64,000 nucleotides of DNA from Reyranella aquatilis (GCF_020880995.1 NZ_JAJISD010000005.1:186001-250000), one strand, 5' to 3'. Positions 52,461 through 61,611 are shown, counted from the stretch's first letter. Numbers and translations are program-made. Notes: a model not told the origin generated them from the letters alone.

Positions 52461-53768
52461 TCAGTTGCCGCGCTGGCGTTCGAAACGGCGCAGGATCTCG
52501 TTGCCCCGGCGCACGGCGTCGTCCATCGCCTGCTGTGCCGTCTTCTTGTTGGACCAGACGGCCTCCATTTCCTCTTCGAGGGCGGCGACGTACTGGTTGG
52601 CGTTGCCCAGGCGCACCGTCATGGTGTTGAGCGTCGGCGTGCCGCGCTGGACCTGCGTGATGGCCACTTCCTGCTGCGGGTACTTGTCGTAATAGCCCTC
52701 GGCCTTGACCTTCTCGTACGCCGCCTTGGTGATCGGCATGTAGCCAGTGTCCTTGTGCCACTTGGCCTGCTGGTCCGGATTGGTCAGATGCGCGAGGAAC
52801 GCGGCCACGCCCTTGTATTCCTCGGGCTTGTGGCCCTTCAGCACCCAGAGCGCGCCGCCGCCGATCAGGCTGTTGTGCGGCGTCGTACCGGCCTCGTAGG
52901 GCAGCGGCGCGGCCTCGAAGGCGAACTTCGCGCTGGCCTGCAGCGAGGAGAACACCGCCGACGAATGGGTCATCATCGCGCAGCGGCCGGAGGCGAAGGC
53001 CGGCGTGGCACTGCTGCCCTGCCGGCCGGAATAGACGTAGCGGCCGTCGGCCACCCAGGACTGCAGGCGCGCGATGTTCTTCACCACCGCCGTCTTGTTG
53101 TAGGTGAAGGTCGCGTCGAGCCCGTCGAGGCCGTTATGCTGCGTGGCGATCGGCAGGTCGTGGATCGTCGAATAGTTGTCGACATGAACCCACTGCTGCC
53201 AGCCCGACGTGTAGCCGCATTCGAAGCCGGCGGCGCGCAGCTTGGTCAGGTACTCGCCCATCTCGTCCCAGGTCACCGGCGGGCGGGTGAGGCCCGCCTT
53301 TGCGAAGCCGTCCTTGTTGTACCAGAGGATCGGCGTCGAGGCGCTGAACGGCAGCGACAGGAGCTTCTTGTCCTTGGTGCGGTAGTAGTTCAGCACCGGC
53401 TGGATGTAGTTGTCCCAGTCGACCTTGTAGCCTTCGGCTGCCAGCAGGTCCTGGACGGGATAGACCGCACCCGAAAGCAGCATGCTCTGCGTTCCCTGGC
53501 CGATCACGACCAGAAGCTGCGGATGCTTGTTCGCACGAAAGCCGGCGATGGCGGCGTTGAAGGTCTCGTCGTAGGTGCCGCGGCCGCTGGCCACGACCTT
53601 GTAGGCGGTCTGGGAATTGTTGAAGCTGTCGATCTGCTGCTTCAGCGCATCGTCGATTGGGCCGAGCGTGGGATGCCAGAACTGGATCTCGATCGGCGCG
53701 GCGGCGGCCACCGAGGCGCCGAAGGCGGCGATCATGCCTGCGAAGGCGCCGAGCAATCTTCTCCTCAT
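52461..53768 (-). CDS. ABC importer substrate-binding protein, UgpB-like
   Basis: 435 residues. A Sec signal (about 1-24, ending VAAAA) precedes the family-1 SBP fold. PIEIQFWHPTLGPIDDALKQ at the mature start, DSFNNSQTAYKVVASGRGTYDE and ILWYNKDGFAKAGL are typical of the glycerol-3-phosphate/carbohydrate SBP (UgpB) branch. Start MRRRLLG at 53768 was chosen over the upstream ATG at 53789, which overlaps the hydrolase stop. Substrate is probably a phospho-diester or glycerophospho compound, judged from the neighbouring hydrolase. Confidence 0.9.
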   Translation of the reverse strand: MRRRLLGAFAGMIAAFGASVAAAAPIEIQFWHPTLGPIDDALKQQIDSFNNSQTAYKVVASGRGTYDETFNAAIAGFRANKHPQLLVVIGQGTQSMLLSGAVYPVQDLLAAEGYKVDWDNYIQPVLNYYRTKDKKLLSLPFSASTPILWYNKDGFAKAGLTRPPVTWDEMGEYLTKLRAAGFECGYTSGWQQWVHVDNYSTIHDLPIATQHNGLDGLDATFTYNKTAVVKNIARLQSWVADGRYVYSGRQGSSATPAFASGRCAMMTHSSAVFSSLQASAKFAFEAAPLPYEAGTTPHNSLIGGGALWVLKGHKPEEYKGVAAFLAHLTNPDQQAKWHKDTGYMPITKAAYEKVKAEGYYDKYPQQEVAITQVQRGTPTLNTMTVRLGNANQYVAALEEEMEAVWSNKKTAQQAMDDAVRRGNEILRRFERQRGN

Positions 53769-53788
53769 GACGAATTCCTTCTGCTGCA

Positions 53789-55324
53789 TCAGGGGCGGAC
53801 GTGAAGACCCTTGGACGAAACGTGCATGCCGGTGAGCTCGCGGCCGCTGGAAACGATGCGCCACGACAGCATTTTCTGTGCGTAGGCGAGCATCGCCGGC
53901 GCCGCGGCCGGATCGCGAGACAGGTCGTTGAGACAGTGCGGATCAGCCGCGAGGTCGAAGAACAGCGGCGGCAGGGCCGCGAAGTGGACGTACTTGAAGC
54001 GCTCGTCGCGGATGACGGCCAGCGAGCAGGAATCCATAGGCAGGCCGAGCGCGACCTCCGAATCGGCGGCGCCCAAGCCGCGGAAGTCGAACTCCCAATG
54101 CACTTCCCGGCGCCAGTCGGCAGGCGCCATGCCGTGCAGCAGCGGCAGCAGGGACCGGCCGTCGCACTGCCGCGGAATGTCGAGGCCGAGCCAGTCGAGG
54201 ACCGTCGGCATCACGTCCACCGCCTCGGTGAAACGCTCGATCTTCGTGCCGCGGGCGCCATCCGCCGCAGCGCGCGGGTCACGCACGATCAGCGGCACGT
54301 TGTAGGCTTCGTCGAAATAGCCCTGCTTGCCCAGCATCCAGTGGTCGCCGAGCAGTTCGCCATGATCGGACGTCACGACGATCAGCGTGTCGTCGTAGAG
54401 TCCCCATTCCTTCAGCCTGTCGAGCAGGCGTCCGACCTGGTCGTCGACCTCCTGCACCATGCCGTAGTAGGTGGCACGCAACTGCGCGAGATCGGCGTCG
54501 CTGAGATCGGCAACCAGCCCCTGCCCGGTAACGAAGTAGCTCGCGAGATTCTGCGACCGGAGATAGCTCGCCAGCAGCGGATGCTGCGCGCCTTCGCGCT
54601 CCGCAGTGGCGGCGCGACGCGGCGGCGCCATGTCGGCCGGATCGTACAGCGCGTTATAGGGCTCTGGGGCGATGAAGGGCGGGTGCGGGCGGATATAGGC
54701 CGCGTGCGCGAACCACGAACCGTTGCGCCGCACCGAAATGAAGTCGAGGAGACGGTCGGTGAGGAAGGCGGTGATGCTGTCCTCGGCCTTGAAGCGCGCC
54801 GGCGGGAAGGTGGGGCCGCGATCGCCCGCCGGCGCGGCCGGGCGGTAGATCTCGGTGACGTCGTCGGCGAAGGCGTAGCCCTTGGCTTTGAGATCGGCCA
54901 TCCACGGATAGGGCAGTTCCGGCAGATGCAGTTCAGGAGCGAAGCCCGTCATCACCGATTCGTAGGTGCGCAGCGCGGGATCGTCCGGCGGCAGTCCGGT
55001 CGGATCGGCCGTCGTGTCCGTGTAGCCGAACAGGGCCGGGTCGTATCCGGCCTTGCGGCATTCCAGGGCGATATTCGTGAAGCGGCGTGCAAGCGGCGTG
55101 CCGTTCCGCATTACGCCGTTGTTGTGCTGATAGGTGCCGGTCAGCAGCGCCGCCCGCGACGGGCCGCAGGGAGCGGCCTGCACGAAATGGCGGCGGCACA
55201 GCACGCCGTCGGCCGCCAGCCGGTCGAGGTTCGGGGTCTTCAGCACGGGGTTGCCGGCACAGCCAAGCGCGTCGGCCCGCCACTGATCGATGACGATGAA
55301 GAGGATGTTCCTCCGCGCGACCAT
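53789..55324 (-). CDS. Phosphonate monoester hydrolase-like sulfatase-superfamily enzyme
   Basis: 511 residues, cytoplasmic (no signal). The formylglycine site is C53-G-P-S-R57, followed by AALLTG. Metal residues lie at Asp13 (VIDQWRAD) and D320-H321 (VVTSDHGELLGDH). Blocks FAHAAYIRPHPPFIAPEPYNALY, TEAVDVMPTVLDWLGLDIP and FKYVHFAALPPLFFDL match Rhizobium/Burkholderia phosphonate monoester hydrolase, which cleaves phosphonate monoesters, phosphodiesters and sulfates. It heads the cassette, next to a Ugp-type importer. The Cys-to-formylglycine enzyme is not in the window. An arylsulfatase role remains possible. Confidence 0.87.
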   Translation of the reverse strand: MVARRNILFIVIDQWRADALGCAGNPVLKTPNLDRLAADGVLCRRHFVQAAPCGPSRAALLTGTYQHNNGVMRNGTPLARRFTNIALECRKAGYDPALFGYTDTTADPTGLPPDDPALRTYESVMTGFAPELHLPELPYPWMADLKAKGYAFADDVTEIYRPAAPAGDRGPTFPPARFKAEDSITAFLTDRLLDFISVRRNGSWFAHAAYIRPHPPFIAPEPYNALYDPADMAPPRRAATAEREGAQHPLLASYLRSQNLASYFVTGQGLVADLSDADLAQLRATYYGMVQEVDDQVGRLLDRLKEWGLYDDTLIVVTSDHGELLGDHWMLGKQGYFDEAYNVPLIVRDPRAAADGARGTKIERFTEAVDVMPTVLDWLGLDIPRQCDGRSLLPLLHGMAPADWRREVHWEFDFRGLGAADSEVALGLPMDSCSLAVIRDERFKYVHFAALPPLFFDLAADPHCLNDLSRDPAAAPAMLAYAQKMLSWRIVSSGRELTGMHVSSKGLHVRP

Positions 55325-55375
55325 CCGATGCTCCCCTTCCCCTTCGGGCGATCATCGGGCGCGCGGTTTGTTAGG

Positions 55376-55391
55376 ACAATTTAATATTTGT
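55376..55391. promoter_or_regulatory. Putative LysR operator in hydrolase/LysR divergent gap
   Basis: The 99-bp gap between the hydrolase and LysR genes is strikingly AT-rich for this genome. ACAA(TTTAATAT)TTGT at 55376-55391 is an inverted repeat with an AT-rich centre, 33 bp upstream of the LysR ATG. LysR-type sites are usually T-N11-A, which fits. The AT-rich run nearby probably also holds the promoters. Confidence 0.5.
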
Positions 55392-55423
55392 TCTGTAACT
55401 GAAAGATTATTTATACTGCTCTT

Positions 55424-56320
55424 ATGCTCCACACGCAGATCCGCGCCTTCGACGCCGTCGCCCAGGAGGGCAGTTTCTCGCGAGCGGCGGAGGCGCTCGG
55501 CCTCACGCAACCAGCCGTGACCATCCAGGTCAAGGCGCTGGAGGAACGCTACGGGGTGAAGCTGTTCGAGCGGTCCCGCCGCGCGGTGAAGCTGACCGAG
55601 ATGGGCGAGCGGCTGTTCCGCATGTCGCGCCGCTATTCGAGCCTCGAGGAGCAGATGCGCGAGATCCTGACCGAATCATCGGAACTGGAGAGCGGGCAAC
55701 TCAGCCTCACCGCCGACGGTCCGCACATCGCGATGGGCGTGTTTGCTCGCTTCCTCGCGCGACACCCCAACATCGAACTGTCCGTCGCCATGGGCAATAC
55801 ACGCTTCGTGCGCGAACAGCTGCTGGAGCGGCGCACCGACCTGGCCATCCTGCCCGGCGTCGAGCGCCATCCGCAGATCCATGCCATGCCACTGTGGAAG
55901 CACACGGCGGTTCTGATCGTCGCCAACGATCATCCCTGGGCCAGCCGGGAGAGCGTGCGACTGGCCGAGCTGAACGACCAGCCGATGGTCTCGCGCGAGG
56001 AAGGCTCCAACACCCGGCGGGTCGCGGCAGCGGCGATGGCGAAGGCCGGTGTCAGGCCACGCACCGTGCTGGAGCTGGGCAGTCGCGAGGCCGTCTGCGA
56101 GGCGGTCGGCGCGGGTCTCGGCTTCAGCATCGTCTGGGAACTGGAGGCCAGCGCCTCGACGCGCTTCCGCACCCTCCATTTCCGTGACGCGAAGATCACC
56201 AGCAGCGACTATGTCGCCTGCCTGAAGAGCGAACGACTGCGGCGCAGCATCAAGGCCTTCTACGCGGTGGCCGCCAGCCTCTCGAACCAGCGTGAGGCCG
56301 CGCGACGCAGCCTGCCCTAG
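55424..56320 (+). CDS. LysR family transcriptional regulator
   Basis: 298 residues. N-terminal winged HTH: IRAFDAVAQEGSFSRAAEAL, then GLTQPAVTIQVKALEERYGV. C-terminal periplasmic-binding-like effector domain (about 90-290; ILPGVERHPQIHAMPLW, REAVCEAVGAGLGFSIV). The sequence resembles the phosphonate-associated LysR proteins that accompany 2-aminoethylphosphonate genes, but this is from memory. It is divergent from the hydrolase-ABC-amidase cassette and is its probable activator. Confidence 0.9.
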   Translation: MLHTQIRAFDAVAQEGSFSRAAEALGLTQPAVTIQVKALEERYGVKLFERSRRAVKLTEMGERLFRMSRRYSSLEEQMREILTESSELESGQLSLTADGPHIAMGVFARFLARHPNIELSVAMGNTRFVREQLLERRTDLAILPGVERHPQIHAMPLWKHTAVLIVANDHPWASRESVRLAELNDQPMVSREEGSNTRRVAAAAMAKAGVRPRTVLELGSREAVCEAVGAGLGFSIVWELEASASTRFRTLHFRDAKITSSDYVACLKSERLRRSIKAFYAVAASLSNQREAARRSLP

Positions 56321-56401
56321 GCCGCGCGGGAAACCGGACGAGGCGGCCGCCTGCTTGCTAGTATGCGATCCGGCAACAGCGGGCTCCGCCCGAGAAGGTC
56401 C

Positions 56402-57646
56402 ATGTTCGAACCCCATTCGCTCATCCTCGGCTTCGTCGTCGCCCTCGGCGTCGGCCTGCTGATCGGCATCGACCGCGAGCGCAAGAAGGGCGAAGGGCCC
56501 GGACGCGGCGCCGCGGGGCTCCGCACCTTCACCCTCGCATCGCTCGCCGGCGCGACCGCAGCGGCGGCCGGTGGCGATTTCCTTCTGGCCGCGACGGTGC
56601 TGGGCGTGGCGGCCTTCGCCGGGCTTTCCTACTGGCATGCGCGTGACAGCGACCCCGGCCTCACGACGGAGACGGCGCTGGTCGCCACCACCCTGCTGGG
56701 CGGGCTGGCCGTCCGGGAGCCGGGCTTCGCGGCCGGCGTCGGCGTGATGGTCGCCGTGCTGTTGAACGCGCGGGTCGCCCTGCATCGCTTCGTGCGCTCG
56801 ATGCTGACCGACGGCGAGATGCACGACCTGCTGATCTTCGCCGCCGCGACGCTGATCGTCCTGCCGCTGCTGCCCGACCATCCGATCGGTCCCTACGGTG
56901 CGCTGAACCTGCGCACGATCTGGCTGGTCGTGATCCTGGTGATGGGCGTCGGTGCCCTGGGCTACATCGCAGTCCGCATCGTGGGGCCCCGGTTCGGCCT
57001 GCCGCTGGCCGGCCTCGCCTCAGGCTTCATCTCCAGCTCGGCCACCATCGGCGCGATGGGTGCGCGGGCCGCCCGGGAACCGCAGCTGCTGAAGCCCGCG
57101 GCCGCCGGCGCCGCACTGTCCTCCGTCGCGACCGTGGTGCAGCTCGGCCTGCTGATCGGTGCCACCGATCTCGAGGCCCTGAAAGCTCTCGCCCTGCCCC
57201 TTCTCTTTGCCGGTGCGACGGCGGTCGTCTATGGCGGCGCCTTCATCCTGTGGGCGTTGCGCCAGGACCGCGGCCGGGTCGAGGAAACGGCGGGCAGCGC
57301 CTTCAGCCTCAGGACGGCGCTGGTGTTCGCCGCGATCCTGGCCGCCGTGCTTCTGCTGGCGGCCGCGTTGCAGGACTGGATGGGCGAGGCCGGGGTCATC
57401 CTGGCAGCCGGCGCGGCCGGCTTTGCCGACACGCATGCGCCGGCGATATCAGTCGCGTCCCTCGTCGCCGAGGGCCGTCTCGCGCCGCCCGCCGCCGTGA
57501 TTCCCGTTCTCGCCGCCTTCTCGACCAATACAATCACCAAGATGGTGTTCGCCTTCAGCGCGGGCGGTCCGCGTTTCGCCCTCTACGTCGTGCCGGGCCA
57601 GCTGCTGATGCTGGCCGCGGCGTGGGCCGCTCTGCTGATCGCGTGA
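56402..57646 (+). CDS. MgtC/SapB-DUF4010 integral membrane protein
   Basis: 414 residues with about twelve hydrophobic segments. The N-terminal half has the MgtC/SapB opening (ALGVGLLIGIDRERKKGEGPGRGAAGLRTF). The C-terminal half fits DUF4010 (GLASGFISSSATIGAMGARA, ALSSVATVVQLGLLIGATDLEAL, AFSTNTITKMVFAFSAG). Such fusions are broad in proteobacteria and of unknown transport function. Start MFEPHSL at 56402 follows GAGAAGG. It is single, 20 bp before the next hydrolase gene. Confidence 0.87.
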   Translation: MFEPHSLILGFVVALGVGLLIGIDRERKKGEGPGRGAAGLRTFTLASLAGATAAAAGGDFLLAATVLGVAAFAGLSYWHARDSDPGLTTETALVATTLLGGLAVREPGFAAGVGVMVAVLLNARVALHRFVRSMLTDGEMHDLLIFAAATLIVLPLLPDHPIGPYGALNLRTIWLVVILVMGVGALGYIAVRIVGPRFGLPLAGLASGFISSSATIGAMGARAAREPQLLKPAAAGAALSSVATVVQLGLLIGATDLEALKALALPLLFAGATAVVYGGAFILWALRQDRGRVEETAGSAFSLRTALVFAAILAAVLLLAAALQDWMGEAGVILAAGAAGFADTHAPAISVASLVAEGRLAPPAAVIPVLAAFSTNTITKMVFAFSAGGPRFALYVVPGQLLMLAAAWAALLIA

Positions 57647-57666
57647 TTGCACGAGAGGAAGGAGAG

Positions 57667-58377
57667 ATGGGAAGATCGCCGCCGATGCGTTCCCTCGTCC
57701 TGCTTCCCGGCTTCATGTGCGACGCCGATCTGTGGACCGATATGGTCCCCGATATCGAAGCGCTCGGATCCCTTCTCTTCGGCAACGTCTACGAGGACGA
57801 TTCGCTGGAAGGCATGGCCCGGCGCGTGCTGGCCGAAGCGCCCGAGCGCTTCGTGCTGGTCGGCTTCTCGATGGGCGGCTTCGTAGCGCGCGTGCTCACG
57901 CTGATGGCGCCGGAGCGCGTGACGGGCGTGGCCTTCGTCGCCTCCTCCGCGCGCGGCTACTCCGACGAGGAGCGCGCGCGTCGCCAGTCGGGCTACCGGC
58001 CGGGCGACCGGCCGCCGCGCGCGGCCGGCGCCGCCTCCAACGCGCTCGGCCTGCATCCCGACCGAGACACCGATCCCGTCCTGCTCGACCGCCTGCGCGG
58101 CATGCAACGCCGGCTCGGCCCGGAGGTTCGCAAGCGCCAGGCCGCCCTCGTCCGGCGAGACGGCTATGCCGACCTCGAACGGATCGACTGTCCCTCGCTG
58201 GTCGTCGCCTGCCGCCAGGACAGGCTGCGCACCTTCGCCGAGACCGAACGCATGGCGCAGGCTCTGCCCAACTCGAGCTTCAGCATCCTCGAAGACTGCG
58301 GCCACATGGCGCCGCTCGAGAAGCCGCGGGAACTGTCGGGATTGCTCGGCGCCTGGATCGAGCGCACGGGCCTCTGA
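57667..58377 (+). CDS. Alpha/beta hydrolase
   Basis: 236 residues. Oxyanion loop LVLLPGFMCDADLW, nucleophile elbow VLVGFSMGGFVARVL (Ser), acid in VVACRQDRLRTFAETERM and His in EDCGHMAPLEKPREL form a normal triad, unlike the Cys-type hydrolase at 39229. Probably a small-ester or lactone esterase. GGAAGGAGAG precedes the ATG at 57667; upstream in-frame sequence overlaps the membrane gene in another frame. It likely shares a transcript with the MgtC-like gene. Confidence 0.9.
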   Translation: MGRSPPMRSLVLLPGFMCDADLWTDMVPDIEALGSLLFGNVYEDDSLEGMARRVLAEAPERFVLVGFSMGGFVARVLTLMAPERVTGVAFVASSARGYSDEERARRQSGYRPGDRPPRAAGAASNALGLHPDRDTDPVLLDRLRGMQRRLGPEVRKRQAALVRRDGYADLERIDCPSLVVACRQDRLRTFAETERMAQALPNSSFSILEDCGHMAPLEKPRELSGLLGAWIERTGL

Positions 58378-58392
58378 TCCGCGTCGCCCGGC

Positions 58393-59271
58393 TCAGGAGG
58401 GCAGCCGCCTGTTCCGGCTCCGACGCGACAGGTGCACGGCGCCGCCGAACAGCAGCGACACCGCGAAGGCGACGGCCGCGGGCAGCCAGAGATCGATGAA
58501 TGAGAGGATGCGGGCGCGGCCCGGCTGGCGGCGGTCGTAGACGACGTTCACGATATCGCCCGCAGCGAACGAACTGCCGCTGCCGCCGCGGCCATGGAAC
58601 TCGACCTCGCGGCCCTCCGGCGTCGTGAAGCGCACCACCGGGGCGTAGGATATTCTTTCGACATCGCGACGCACCTCGCGACCGGCAGGCGTCGTCACCT
58701 CCTCCGTCACGATCGAGCGGCTTTCGCGTATTTCCAGCACCTTGCCTCGGGCGCGGCCTCCGCTGGCATAGAGATCGACCGCACTCCAAAGCGCAAAGAT
58801 GCCGATCAGCAGGGCCGACACCGAGATCACGGTGAAGGCGCGCTCACCCACGGCCGCAAGATCGGCACCGTTGGACAACGCCCACGCAATCGCGCCGAAC
58901 ATCAGCCAGAAGCCGCCGAAGCCTGCGAGCAGCAGCGGCACGAGCCAGAGCCGGTCGAACGTCTGGAGGCGAAAGTCCGCGGGCGTCTCGGGCCGGTAGA
59001 GGACGGTGACGGCATCGCCCACGGCAAAGTCCGGTGCGCCGCTGGCGAGATCGCGCACCTCGATCGACTCGCCCAGCGGTAGCCGAAACCGAACGACCGG
59101 CGCATACATGTCTCCGTCGCGTACGATCTCGGTGACAATGCCGTCGGCGCGCTCGCCGTAGAGGACGTGGCGCAGATTGCCGACACCGATGGCCACGCCG
59201 GCGGCCGCAATGAGCCCGCCGATCCCGAGGACCAGCCAGGCGATCCAGCGCCAGTTCGCGTCGGCGGCCAC
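58393..59271 (-). CDS. Membrane protein with tandem DUF3592-like domains
   Basis: 292 residues. Two halves share the plan: a membrane helix, a beta-rich extracellular stretch (APVVRFRLPLGESIEVRD; APVVRFTTPEGREVEFHG), then VGDAVTVLYRPETPADFRLQ or AGDIVNVVYDRRQPGRARIL, then another helix. That duplicated VxVxYxP motif is the DUF3592 signature. No catalytic residues are visible. It is the last gene of the minus-strand operon epimerase-SDR-membrane-DUF3592, 15 bp after the preceding gene. Function unknown. Confidence 0.85.
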   Translation of the reverse strand: MAADANWRWIAWLVLGIGGLIAAAGVAIGVGNLRHVLYGERADGIVTEIVRDGDMYAPVVRFRLPLGESIEVRDLASGAPDFAVGDAVTVLYRPETPADFRLQTFDRLWLVPLLLAGFGGFWLMFGAIAWALSNGADLAAVGERAFTVISVSALLIGIFALWSAVDLYASGGRARGKVLEIRESRSIVTEEVTTPAGREVRRDVERISYAPVVRFTTPEGREVEFHGRGGSGSSFAAGDIVNVVYDRRQPGRARILSFIDLWLPAAVAFAVSLLFGGAVHLSRRSRNRRLPS

Positions 59272-59286
59272 TTGTCCTGCGACCGG

Positions 59287-59970
59287 TCAGGCGCTGCGTC
59301 GCCGCAGCCTGTCGATCAACTCCGACAGCCGGCTGCCCTGGGGCGTCGCCGGATCGAGCAGCCGTTCGTGCGGCGTGTCGCGCGCCAGCCGGCTGATCTC
59401 CATCAGCGCGCGGATGTGCTGGCGCCGGGTCAGGCGATATTCGGACGAGCGGTGATGGAAGAAGAGGCGCCGCAGCTGGCCATCGCCCACCAACGCATTC
59501 AGTTCGCTGGCGGTCACGTAGAGCAGGAAGGAAACGAAGATCCAGATCTGCACGGCCACGAAGCGATGCCAGCTGAAATCGAGGATGGCCGCCTGGGCCG
59601 CGGCATCGAAGCCGCGCGCATCGAAGGCGAAGTGCAGGATCCTCTCCAGAAATCGAACGATCGTGACGACGATGCCGTAGAACACCGTCTTGTAGAGGAT
59701 GGGCTGGATGAGCGGTGCGCCCCGGAACTTGTCGATGATGCGGACCTTGTCGACGATCAGCACCACCTTTCCGACGACCAGCGCGGTGGTGCTGGCCAGC
59801 ATGAAGCCGGTGAGGTTGAACCAGTAGTCGTGCGTCAGCAGGTTTGTCGTGAAGACGACGAGGTTGAAGGCGACGAAGAAGTAGAGTGTGGGCGGCAGCA
59901 TGTGCCGGACCACGTGCATCCAACCATGCAGGAAGCGGCGCGGCAGCGAGGCGATGCCAGTCGCGGTCAA
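59287..59970 (-). CDS. Integral membrane protein of unknown function
   Basis: 227 residues with about four hydrophobic segments (LPPTLYFFVAFNLVVFTT, FNLTGFMLASTTALVVGKVV, LYKTVFYGIVVTIVRFLERI, VQIWIFVSFLLYVTASELN). The C-terminal third (RLFFHHRSSEYRLTRRQ onward) is basic and cytoplasmic-looking. I do not recognise a family with certainty; the pattern recalls small conserved proteobacterial membrane proteins without a named function. It overlaps the SDR stop by 4 nt, so it is translationally coupled to it. Confidence 0.7.
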   Translation of the reverse strand: MTATGIASLPRRFLHGWMHVVRHMLPPTLYFFVAFNLVVFTTNLLTHDYWFNLTGFMLASTTALVVGKVVLIVDKVRIIDKFRGAPLIQPILYKTVFYGIVVTIVRFLERILHFAFDARGFDAAAQAAILDFSWHRFVAVQIWIFVSFLLYVTASELNALVGDGQLRRLFFHHRSSEYRLTRRQHIRALMEISRLARDTPHERLLDPATPQGSRLSELIDRLRRRSA

Positions 59971-60734
59971 ATGCGGCCTCCGTCGATCACGAAGTTCTGC
60001 GCCGTGACCAGCCGGCTGTCATCGGCGGCGAGCCACAGCACCATGCGCGCGATGTCGGGCGCGTGGAGAAGCTCCTTGAGGCATTGGGCGTTGAGCTGCG
60101 CCGCCCGGGCCTCGGGCGTGACCCAGAGGTCGAGCTGGCGCTGGGTCATGATCCAGCCGGGCGTTACCGCATTGAGGCGGATGTTGTCGCCGCCGAGATC
60201 GCGCGCGAGACCGCGCGTCATCCCGATCACTGCCGCCTTGGCCGCCTGGTAGACGGAAAGGTTGGGCGTCATCGTATGGTAGCTCACCGAGCTGAAGTTC
60301 ACGATCGAGCCACCGCCCGCCCTCTTCATGGACGGTGCCACCGTCTGGATCGCGAAATAGGCGTGGCGCAGGTTGACCGCGATGCGCTCATCCCAGAAGT
60401 CCGGCGTCACCTGGTCGAGCGTATGGCGATCGTCGCGCGCGGCGTTATTCACCAGCACCGTGATGGTCCCGAGCTTCGCCGCCACGCCCTCGATGGCCCG
60501 CTGATAGGCCGCGACATCGCGGATGTCGCACGGCACGAACAGCGGCACGGTGAGGCGCCGCGCCTCGATCCTGTCGACCAGCGCCCGCGAGGCCGCCTCG
60601 TCGATGTCGACGAAGCCGACCCTGGCACCCTGCTCGGCGAAATGCTCGACGATCGAGGCGCCGATGCCGGAGCCGCCGCCCGATACGAAGACGGTCCGCC
60701 CCGAGAGGCTGGGATAGGAGGCGAATGAGGACAT
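59967..60734 (-). CDS. Short-chain dehydrogenase, D-xylose 1-dehydrogenase-like
   Basis: 255 residues. FVSGGGSGIGASIVEHFAEQGA, DIRDVAAYQRAI, LVNNAARDDRHTLDQVTPDFWDERIAVNLRHAYFA, YQAAK catalytic pair and VTPGWIMTQRQLDLWVTPE are close to Caulobacter XylB, an NAD-dependent xylose dehydrogenase. The start at 60734 lies 10 bp after the epimerase stop. It may oxidise another aldose. Operon with an aldose epimerase supports a sugar substrate. Confidence 0.88.
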   Translation of the reverse strand: MSSFASYPSLSGRTVFVSGGGSGIGASIVEHFAEQGARVGFVDIDEAASRALVDRIEARRLTVPLFVPCDIRDVAAYQRAIEGVAAKLGTITVLVNNAARDDRHTLDQVTPDFWDERIAVNLRHAYFAIQTVAPSMKRAGGGSIVNFSSVSYHTMTPNLSVYQAAKAAVIGMTRGLARDLGGDNIRLNAVTPGWIMTQRQLDLWVTPEARAAQLNAQCLKELLHAPDIARMVLWLAADDSRLVTAQNFVIDGGRI

Positions 60735-60744
60735 GACGTTCCTT

Positions 60745-61611
60745 CTAGATCCTGCTCAGGCGAAACGAGACTTCGCCAGCCAACGTGGCGCCGGCGGCCA
60801 GCGGATTCTGACCGACCGCGCCGTTGGCATGACTGACCGGCTCGACACAGAAATATCGTTGGCCGTCGGGAACATAGATCACCAGATGACGAAACGCCTC
60901 CGTCGCGGACAGGAAGAGGCGGATGCCCTGACGCGGCCAGGTGATCGACGCCTTCCCGTCCCAGCCGCCGAAGCAGTGGTCGAGCCCCAGTCCCTCGATC
61001 CGGCGCGAGTTCGAGAAGTCCCATCCGGACGGCAGTGGCACGTGCCGGATCGGCAGCACCTCGGCGTCGGTCTCCCACACGCCCGACAGGCGGCAAGCGA
61101 GTGCTGTATCGGCATCCCGCACGAAGAAAGGATGCAGGCCCAGCCCCATCGGCACGGAGCGGTCTTCCAGATTTTCGACCGACAGGCCGACCATCAGGCC
61201 GTCTTCGTTCAGGGTGAAGGTCTGGCGTGCACGATAACGGAAGGGCCAGCCGGTACCTCCCGCGCAGGGTTCGTGGAGATGGAGGAGCTCGGCCCGATCA
61301 AGCTCTTGCCGGACAACCTGCCAAGCCGCCGCCCAGCCTTCGCCGTGCATCGGATGAGGCACACCGGGCCAGTTGTTCCGGATTCGGAGGACTTCATCAC
61401 CGAAAGCAAGGCGACCGTTCGCGATGCGATTGGAAAACGGGACCAGGGGATAGCAGGCCGTGTCCTTGCCCGTGCCGGACGCAAGTGCCCCATCCGTAGC
61501 CGGCCGCAACAGGTCGCCGACGCCCTCGAGGGCGAAGCGGGCGATCGAGCCGCCGGCCTGCGGTGCCAAATCGACGGCCATCCCGCCGGCCCGCAGCGAC
61601 AAAAGCGTCAC
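60745..61611 (-). CDS. Aldose 1-epimerase family protein
   Basis: 288 residues, galactose-mutarotase-like beta-sandwich. LAPQAGGSIARFALEGVGDLLRP, YPLVPFSNRIANGRLAFG, HPMHGEGWAAAWQVV (catalytic His), GLGLHPFFVRD (second His) and YFCVEPVSHANGAV (Glu) are in place. The GTG at 61611 gives the family start LLSLRAGGMAVDLAPQ; an ATG at 61581 would cut into it. It heads the operon with the SDR and may speed presentation of a sugar anomer to it. Divergent from the HpcH aldolase, with 57 bp between. Confidence 0.88.
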   Translation of the reverse strand: MTLLSLRAGGMAVDLAPQAGGSIARFALEGVGDLLRPATDGALASGTGKDTACYPLVPFSNRIANGRLAFGDEVLRIRNNWPGVPHPMHGEGWAAAWQVVRQELDRAELLHLHEPCAGGTGWPFRYRARQTFTLNEDGLMVGLSVENLEDRSVPMGLGLHPFFVRDADTALACRLSGVWETDAEVLPIRHVPLPSGWDFSNSRRIEGLGLDHCFGGWDGKASITWPRQGIRLFLSATEAFRHLVIYVPDGQRYFCVEPVSHANGAVGQNPLAAGATLAGEVSFRLSRI

